Assembly: GCF_002159625.1 (NCBI RefSeq) | Contig: NZ_NFIZ01000009.1 | Coordinates: 1-64,000 of the forward strand | DNA: 64,000 bases | DNA from: Olsenella sp. An285 | GTDB taxonomy: Bacteria > Actinomycetota > Coriobacteriia > Coriobacteriales > Atopobiaceae | Reading direction: 5' to 3' | Shown here: positions 59,547-64,000 of the stretch, piece after piece | Position numbering within the stretch: the first letter of the stretch is position 1 | Layout of the letters: each line of letters starts with the position of its first letter | Made by a program: the position numbers and the translations under genes | Notes under the pieces: generated by a model | Databases searched by the model: none | What the model was told of the DNA's origin: nothing | Seen by the model: the letters and a program-made list of their open reading frames with translations, nothing else

Positions 59547-60497
59547 ATGACGGACGGCGGATGGGAGCTGGTACGAGGGGAGCGAGGCTGGCCTAAGACG
59601 CTCGAGGACCTGAGGGTCCCACCCGAGCGCCTGTATGGACTGGGGAGCGTCGAGGTGCTCTCGACGCCCTCTCTTGCCGTGGTCGGGGCGAGAAGAGCGA
59701 CGCCCTACGGGCTTGCCATTGCCGAGATGGCGGCCCGCACGGCGGTGGGGTGCGGGGCGACGGTGGTCTCCGGGGGAGCCATGGGCTGCGACCACGCTGC
59801 AGGCGCCGCAGCTCTTCGCGCGGGTGGTCGCACGGTCGTCGTCTCAGGCTGCGGTGCGGACGTTGTGTACCCTGCCACCTCGGCGGATGTGTATCGGGGC
59901 GCCATGGAGCGCGGCGGCGCCATCGTCTCCGCGGAACGCTGGGGCGCGGGGCCCAGGCGCTGGGCCTTTCCCAAGAGAAACTCGCTCATCGCCGCGCTCT
60001 CGCAGGTGCTCGTTGTGACCGAGGCCGGCGTTCGCTCGGGAACCATGTCTACCGCAGAGGCTGCGGCTGAGCTCGGGCGCACCGTCTATGCCATCCCGGG
60101 GTCCATTTTCTCGCCAGAGTCCGCGGGAACCAACCGCCTCATCTCCGAGGGGGCCTCCGTCATAGCGGACGAGCAGGCGCTCAGCGTGGCGCTCTCCCTT
60201 GACTTCGGCCACCTCCCGCTGGCGCGCCAGGAGGGCGCGCGGGGGCACGGGCCCGTGGTCTCCGCACTTCTCGCCTCGCCCTCCCGCCCTGAGGAGCTTG
60301 CCGTCAGGCTGGGAGAAGACGTGCTGACGATTCTGCGCACACTCACGGACTACGAGGCAAGAGGAATCGTGGAGCGTCTGCCGGACGGCAGATACTCGCC
60401 CACGCGCACCCTCCTCTTGGAGCAGAATAGGGGGCCGAGAATCGCGTCGTCCGCCCTCGGGCGGCAGGAGGGGGAAGAGCATGGACCAGACCGTTAG
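59547..60497 (+). CDS. dprA: DNA-protecting protein DprA
   Basis: DprA loads RecA on incoming single-stranded DNA. The 316-residue product has the Rossmann-type core with AVVGARRATPYG, VVSGGAMGCDHAAG and the FPKRNSLIAALS loop, and a small C-terminal winged-helix domain (about 230-290). With comM next to it a competence route is suggested, but no uptake genes are in view. It overlaps trmFO by 17 bases. Confidence 0.93.
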   Translation: MTDGGWELVRGERGWPKTLEDLRVPPERLYGLGSVEVLSTPSLAVVGARRATPYGLAIAEMAARTAVGCGATVVSGGAMGCDHAAGAAALRAGGRTVVVSGCGADVVYPATSADVYRGAMERGGAIVSAERWGAGPRRWAFPKRNSLIAALSQVLVVTEAGVRSGTMSTAEAAAELGRTVYAIPGSIFSPESAGTNRLISEGASVIADEQALSVALSLDFGHLPLARQEGARGHGPVVSALLASPSRPEELAVRLGEDVLTILRTLTDYEARGIVERLPDGRYSPTRTLLLEQNRGPRIASSALGRQEGEEHGPDR

Positions 60498-61812
60498 CGT
60501 GGTGGGCGCCGGCCTCGCGGGCAGCGAGTGCGCGCTCCAGCTGGCGATGAGGGGCGTTCGCGTGCGCCTCTTCGAGCAGAGGCCCGCCCATCCCTCTCCA
60601 GCGCACCACACGGACCGGTTCGCCGAGCTCGTGTGCTCCAACTCGCTCAAGTCCACCAAGGAGGACAGCGCGGCCGGCCTGCTCAAGCACGAGCTCGACC
60701 GGATGGGATCGGCGCTTCTGCCCATTGCGCGCACGTGCTCCGTCCCTGCCGGCGGGGCGCTCGCGGTCGACCGCGACGCCTTCTCCACCGCGGTCACCGA
60801 GCGCGTCACGGCAGACCCGCTCATCGAGGTCGTCCGCGAGGAGGTCACGAGCGTGCCCGAGGGGCCCTGCGTCATAGCGGCGGGTCCGCTCTGCTCCGAC
60901 GCCCTCTTTGAGGCGGTCTCCGCGGCGGTGGGGGGCGAGCGGATGAGCTTCTTCGACGCGGCCGCCCCCATCGTGGACGCCGAGAGCATCGACCGCGCCG
61001 TCGTCTTCGAGCAGTCCCGCTACGGCGAGTCTGGCACGGGCGACTACCTCAACTGCCCCATGACGCGCGAGGAGTACGAGGCCTTCATGGACGCCCTGCT
61101 CTCTGCGGAGCGCGTGATAGCCCGGGACTTCGAGCAGGCGGACCTCTTCTGCGCCTGTCAGCCCGTCGAGGAGGTCGCCCGGACGGGGCGCGACTCGCTG
61201 CGCTTTGGCGCGCTCAAGCCCGTGGGGCTCACGGACCCGCGCACCGGCAGGCGCCCCTGGGCGGCGGTGCAGCTCCGCGCCGAGACCTCGTCTCGCGCGG
61301 CATACAACATGGTTGGCTTCCAGACGAACCTCACCTGGCCCGAGCAGCGACGGGTCTTTCGCATGGTCCCCGGCCTGAAGGGGGCCGAGTTCCTCCGCTA
61401 CGGCGTCATGCACAGGAACTCCTTCGTGGACGCCCCCCACGCGCTCGACCGCACCTTCGCCATACCCGGGACGCAGGTGAGGCTCGCAGGCCAGATCACG
61501 GGCACCGAGGGCTACGTCGAGGCCATCGCGTCCGGTCTTCTTGGCGCGCTCAACACGTACGCCGCGCTCACGGGTGCGCCGGCCGTGATCCTTCCCCTGA
61601 CGGGGGCGCTCGGCTCCCTCGCTGCCTACGCCACCGACCCGGCGACCAGCAGTTACCAGCCCATGCACGTGAACTTCGGGCTCTTCCCGCCGCTCGAGGA
61701 GCACATCAGGAACAAGGCCGAGCGCAGGGCGGCGATGGTCACGCGCGCCCGCGCCGACCTCGACGCCTACCTGGCCGGCAGGCCCGACCTCGCCTGTGCG
61801 GGTAGGTCATGA
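60481..61812 (+). CDS. trmFO: Methylenetetrahydrofolate-dependent tRNA (uracil-54-C5) methyltransferase
   Basis: TrmFO methylates U54 of tRNA with a folate carbon and FADH2. The 443-residue product has the FAD loop VVGAGLAGSECA, AELVCSNSLKS, the conserved cysteines in the C-terminal half and QITGTEGYVEA. A topA gene commonly lies between dprA and trmFO in Gram-positive bacteria; here trmFO starts inside dprA and topA is missing. Confidence 0.96.
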   Translation: MDQTVSVVGAGLAGSECALQLAMRGVRVRLFEQRPAHPSPAHHTDRFAELVCSNSLKSTKEDSAAGLLKHELDRMGSALLPIARTCSVPAGGALAVDRDAFSTAVTERVTADPLIEVVREEVTSVPEGPCVIAAGPLCSDALFEAVSAAVGGERMSFFDAAAPIVDAESIDRAVVFEQSRYGESGTGDYLNCPMTREEYEAFMDALLSAERVIARDFEQADLFCACQPVEEVARTGRDSLRFGALKPVGLTDPRTGRRPWAAVQLRAETSSRAAYNMVGFQTNLTWPEQRRVFRMVPGLKGAEFLRYGVMHRNSFVDAPHALDRTFAIPGTQVRLAGQITGTEGYVEAIASGLLGALNTYAALTGAPAVILPLTGALGSLAAYATDPATSSYQPMHVNFGLFPPLEEHIRNKAERRAAMVTRARADLDAYLAGRPDLACAGRS

Positions 61813-62738
61813 CAGTCTGTGTCTCCGCCGGGGACGGCGGGAGGCGTCCCTCCGAGCTCGCAGAGCGCTTCTGCGACCACCTCGCCCGCGTGAGGGGGCT
61901 CTCCGAGAACACCGTGCGCTCGTACCGCGCCGACCTCGCCGCCTTTTGCGCGTGGTGCGGGAGACGACACGTCGACTTCCTCTTCGTCACGCACCGAGAG
62001 CTCAGGGGGTACCTCGCAGAGCTCACTCGCGCCGGGTACTCGTCGCGCACCGTCAACCGGCATCTCTCCGCCCTGAGGGGGTTCTACCGCTGGCTCGAGC
62101 GCGAGGGGCTTTGCGGCTCCGAGGCAGCGGCCGCGCTCGCGAGCCCCAAGGTCGCCCGCTCGCTCCCCCGTACGATGTCCGACGCGGACGTCCGCGTCCT
62201 TCTCGCCACCTGCGACGACTCCGACCCCGCCGGGCTCAGGGACCGTGCGCTGCTCGAGCTGCTGTACGCTACGGGCGCCCGCATTTCGGAGGCGGCCGGG
62301 CTCAGCGTCTCAGACGTCGACCTCCGCGCGCGGCAGGTGCGGCTCTTTGGCAAGGGCTCCAAGGAGCGCGTCGTCCCCGTCTACGAGGCGGCGCTCGACT
62401 GGGTGGCGCGCTACCTGGGGGAGGGAAGGCCTAGGCTCGCCGCGAGGTCGAAGGCGCCCACCGAGGCGCTCTTCCTCTCCGTCCGCGGCAACCCCATGTC
62501 CGCCGACGCCCTGCGCACGCGCTTCGAGGCGCACGTGCGTCTCGCCGGCCTCGACCCGGAGCTCACGCCTCACGCGATGAGGCACACCTTTGCGACCGAG
62601 CTCCTCACGGGGGGCGCGGACCTCAGGAGCGTTCAGGAGCTGCTGGGACACGAGAGCCTCTCCACCACGCAGGTCTACACGCACCTCTCCGTGGAGCGCC
62701 TGCGCGAGGCCGCCGCGAGGTCCCATCCCCGCTCGTAG
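61809..62738 (+). CDS. xerC: Tyrosine recombinase XerC/XerD family
   Basis: Xer recombinases resolve chromosome dimers at dif. The 309-residue product has the SAM-like N-terminal domain and the full catalytic set: Arg158 in TGARISE, Lys183, His255 and Arg258 in HAMRHTFA, His281 in LLGHES, and nucleophile Tyr290. It overlaps the trmFO stop by four bases, a classic xerC location; distinguishing XerC from XerD rests on this context. Confidence 0.93.
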   Translation: MTVCVSAGDGGRRPSELAERFCDHLARVRGLSENTVRSYRADLAAFCAWCGRRHVDFLFVTHRELRGYLAELTRAGYSSRTVNRHLSALRGFYRWLEREGLCGSEAAAALASPKVARSLPRTMSDADVRVLLATCDDSDPAGLRDRALLELLYATGARISEAAGLSVSDVDLRARQVRLFGKGSKERVVPVYEAALDWVARYLGEGRPRLAARSKAPTEALFLSVRGNPMSADALRTRFEAHVRLAGLDPELTPHAMRHTFATELLTGGADLRSVQELLGHESLSTTQVYTHLSVERLREAAARSHPRS

Positions 62739-62764
62739 AGCGGGTATGGAGACGTTTTGGGCAC

Positions 62765-62793
62765 TCGACAAGCGCGGGGCGGCCGTCTATAAT
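62765..62793 (+). promoter_or_regulatory. Promoter of rpsB-tsf
   Basis: TCGACA at 62765-62770, 17-base spacer and perfect TATAAT at 62788-62793. The following leader of roughly 150 bases before rpsB is long and GC-rich, which would leave room for autoregulation by S2; no known leader motif was recognised. Confidence 0.8.
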
Positions 62794-62950
62794 TCCGCCT
62801 GTTGTGCACAAGCACGGCATGTCGCGCGCCAGCGCGGCACCATTACGCACGCGTGACGACCCGCCCGCCGTGGTGCCCGAGGCTCAAGCCAGGCCGAGGG
62901 TGGCGAAGCGGGGATGACCTCACGCGGAGGACCAACCACAGGAGGTTACC

Positions 62951-63703
62951 ATGGCTAAGATCACTATCCAGACCCTTCTCGACGCCGGCTGCCACTACGG
63001 CCACCAGACCCGTCGCTGGAACCCCAAGATGAAGCCCTTCATCTTTGGCGAGCGCAACGGCATCTACATCCTCGACCTCAAGCAGACCATGCTCGGCGCG
63101 GACAAGGCCTACACCTTCCTCAAGGAGACCGCTGCCAAGGGCGGCACCGTCCTCTTCGTGGGTACCAAGAAGCAGGCCCAGGAGCCCATCGCTGCCCAGG
63201 CCGAGCGCTGCGGCATGCCCTACATCAACCAGCGCTGGCTCGGCGGCATGCTCACCAACTTCGTGACCATCCGCTCCCGCATCCAGCGCATGGAGGAGCT
63301 CGAGGCCATGGTGGAGGACGGCCGCATGGCCCTTCTCCCCAAGAAGGAGCAGGCCGTCCTGGGCAAGGAGCTCGCCAAGCTCCAGGCCAACCTCGGCGGC
63401 GCCCGCACCATGACCGCCCTGCCGCAGGCCATCTTCGTCGTTGACTCCAAGCGCGAGGAGATCGCCATCCGTGAGGCCAACCGTCTTCACATCCCGGTTG
63501 TCTCCCTGCTCGACACCAACTCCGACCCCGACGTCATCGACTACGGCGTGCCCGCCAACGACGACGCCATCCGCTCCGTCTCGCTCATGTGCGAGCTTGC
63601 CGCCGACGCCGTTCTGGCGGGCTCTGGCAAGGAGCAGATCACCGCTGCCGAGATGGAGGCCGGTACCACCGAGCCCGCCGTCGAGGCCCCCGTTGCCGAG
63701 TAG
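62951..63703 (+). CDS. rpsB: 30S ribosomal protein S2
   Basis: The 250-residue product has the family blocks [27 protein letters not shown] and [12 protein letters not shown], and the closing [21 protein letters not shown] precedes the ATG. The codon use is highly biased, as in other strongly expressed genes here. It forms the usual pair with tsf. Confidence 0.98.
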   Translation: MAKITIQTLLDAGCHYGHQTRRWNPKMKPFIFGERNGIYILDLKQTMLGADKAYTFLKETAAKGGTVLFVGTKKQAQEPIAAQAERCGMPYINQRWLGGMLTNFVTIRSRIQRMEELEAMVEDGRMALLPKKEQAVLGKELAKLQANLGGARTMTALPQAIFVVDSKREEIAIREANRLHIPVVSLLDTNSDPDVIDYGVPANDDAIRSVSLMCELAADAVLAGSGKEQITAAEMEAGTTEPAVEAPVAE

Positions 63704-63744
63704 CCCTTCGCAAACAAAAGTCTTCTAGGACAGAGGAGAACAAC

Positions 63745-64000
63745 ATGGCTCAGGTTACCGCCGCTCTTGTCAAGCAGCTCCGCGAGATGACCGACTCCCC
63801 GATGATGGAGTGCAAGAAGGCCCTCGTCGAGGCCGACGGCGACATCGAGAAGGCCGTCGACATCCTGCGCACCATGGGCGTCGCCAAGGCCGTCAAGCGC
63901 GCCGGCCGCGACACCAACGAGGGCACCATCGCCACCTACGTCTCCGAGGACGCCAAGCTCGGCGCCATCCTCGAGCTCACCTGCGAGACCGACTTCGTGG
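63745..64000 (+). CDS. tsf: Elongation factor Ts (N-terminal part, cut by window edge)
   Basis: Ts recycles EF-Tu by exchanging GDP for GTP. The 85 visible residues include the UBA-like N-terminal domain with [20 protein letters not shown] and the start of the core ending [17 protein letters not shown] precedes ATG at 63745, 41 bases after rpsB. The rest lies beyond the right end. Confidence 0.97.
   Translation, partial: MAQVTAALVKQLREMTDSPMMECKKALVEADGDIEKAVDILRTMGVAKAVKRAGRDTNEGTIATYVSEDAKLGAILELTCETDFV

Noticed and set aside
62794-62950. Possible riboswitch or S2 leader before rpsB
   Set aside because: The leader is long and GC-rich and can be folded in many ways; no conserved leader motif was recognised, so only the promoter was listed.

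Overview
This 64 kb window is continuous, high-GC bacterial chromosome (about two thirds G+C by eye) with tightly packed housekeeping genes. The gene content suggests an actinobacterial lineage, most likely Coriobacteriia (an Olsenella/Atopobium-type organism). The reasons are the high GC, a two-subunit glycyl-tRNA synthetase (GlyQ/GlyS), pyruvate phosphate dikinase, a TIGR03960 radical SAM/DUF2344 pair before rplU-rpmA-obgE, a MreBCD/PBP2/RodA elongation machine and a DUF6273 surface protein. The taxonomic call is inference. No rRNA, CRISPR array, prophage or plasmid function was seen; there is one tRNA gene (Arg, CCG).

Layout. 1-4.2 kb: polyphosphate kinase (left end cut off), ornithine carbamoyltransferase, a small membrane protein. 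4.2-6 kb: trpS and a divergent 5-formyl-THF cyclo-ligase. 6.1-15.4 kb (minus strand): a near-complete aromatic amino acid block, aroF-tyrA-aroB-aroA-aroC-pheA-aroE/K-aroQ, running from DAHP to chorismate and on to the Phe and Tyr branch enzymes. Its AroE and AroK are fused, and its AroQ carries an N-terminal PTS EIIB-like domain. 15.6-20.9 kb: tRNA-Arg, a CtpE-like P-type ATPase and aconitase. 20.9-23.9 kb: a zinc-ribbon membrane protein, cyclophilin and a TPR membrane protein. 23.9-29.8 kb: mreB-mreC-mreD-pbp2-rodA. After a 486-bp AT-richer gap holding a MITE-like element come 30.3-40.3 kb: DUF697 protein, radical SAM pair, rplU-rpmA, then obgE-proB-proA-nadD-yqeK-rsfS.

40.3-41.3 kb: a single-gene mobile unit, a REP-associated Y1 transposase (RAYT) flanked by inverted 95-bp repeat clusters; a third cluster lies between aroA and aroC. 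41.3-44.5 kb (minus): a two-component system followed by dinB. 44.8-47.3 kb: rpsP-khpA-rimM-trmD-lepB. 47.3-50.3 kb: glyQ-glyS. 50.4-53.8 kb: a half-length DUF299 (PPDK regulator-like) protein and ppdK. 53.9-56 kb: a dGTPase-like protein and a DUF6273 protein. 56.1-62.7 kb: rplS, rnhB, yraN, comM, dprA, trmFO, xerC. 62.8-64 kb: rpsB and the start of tsf, cut by the right end.

The items most worth a second look are the RAYT unit with its repeat clusters, the EIIB-AroQ fusion, the DUF299 protein lacking its P-loop half, and the 155-bp inverted-repeat element after rodA.
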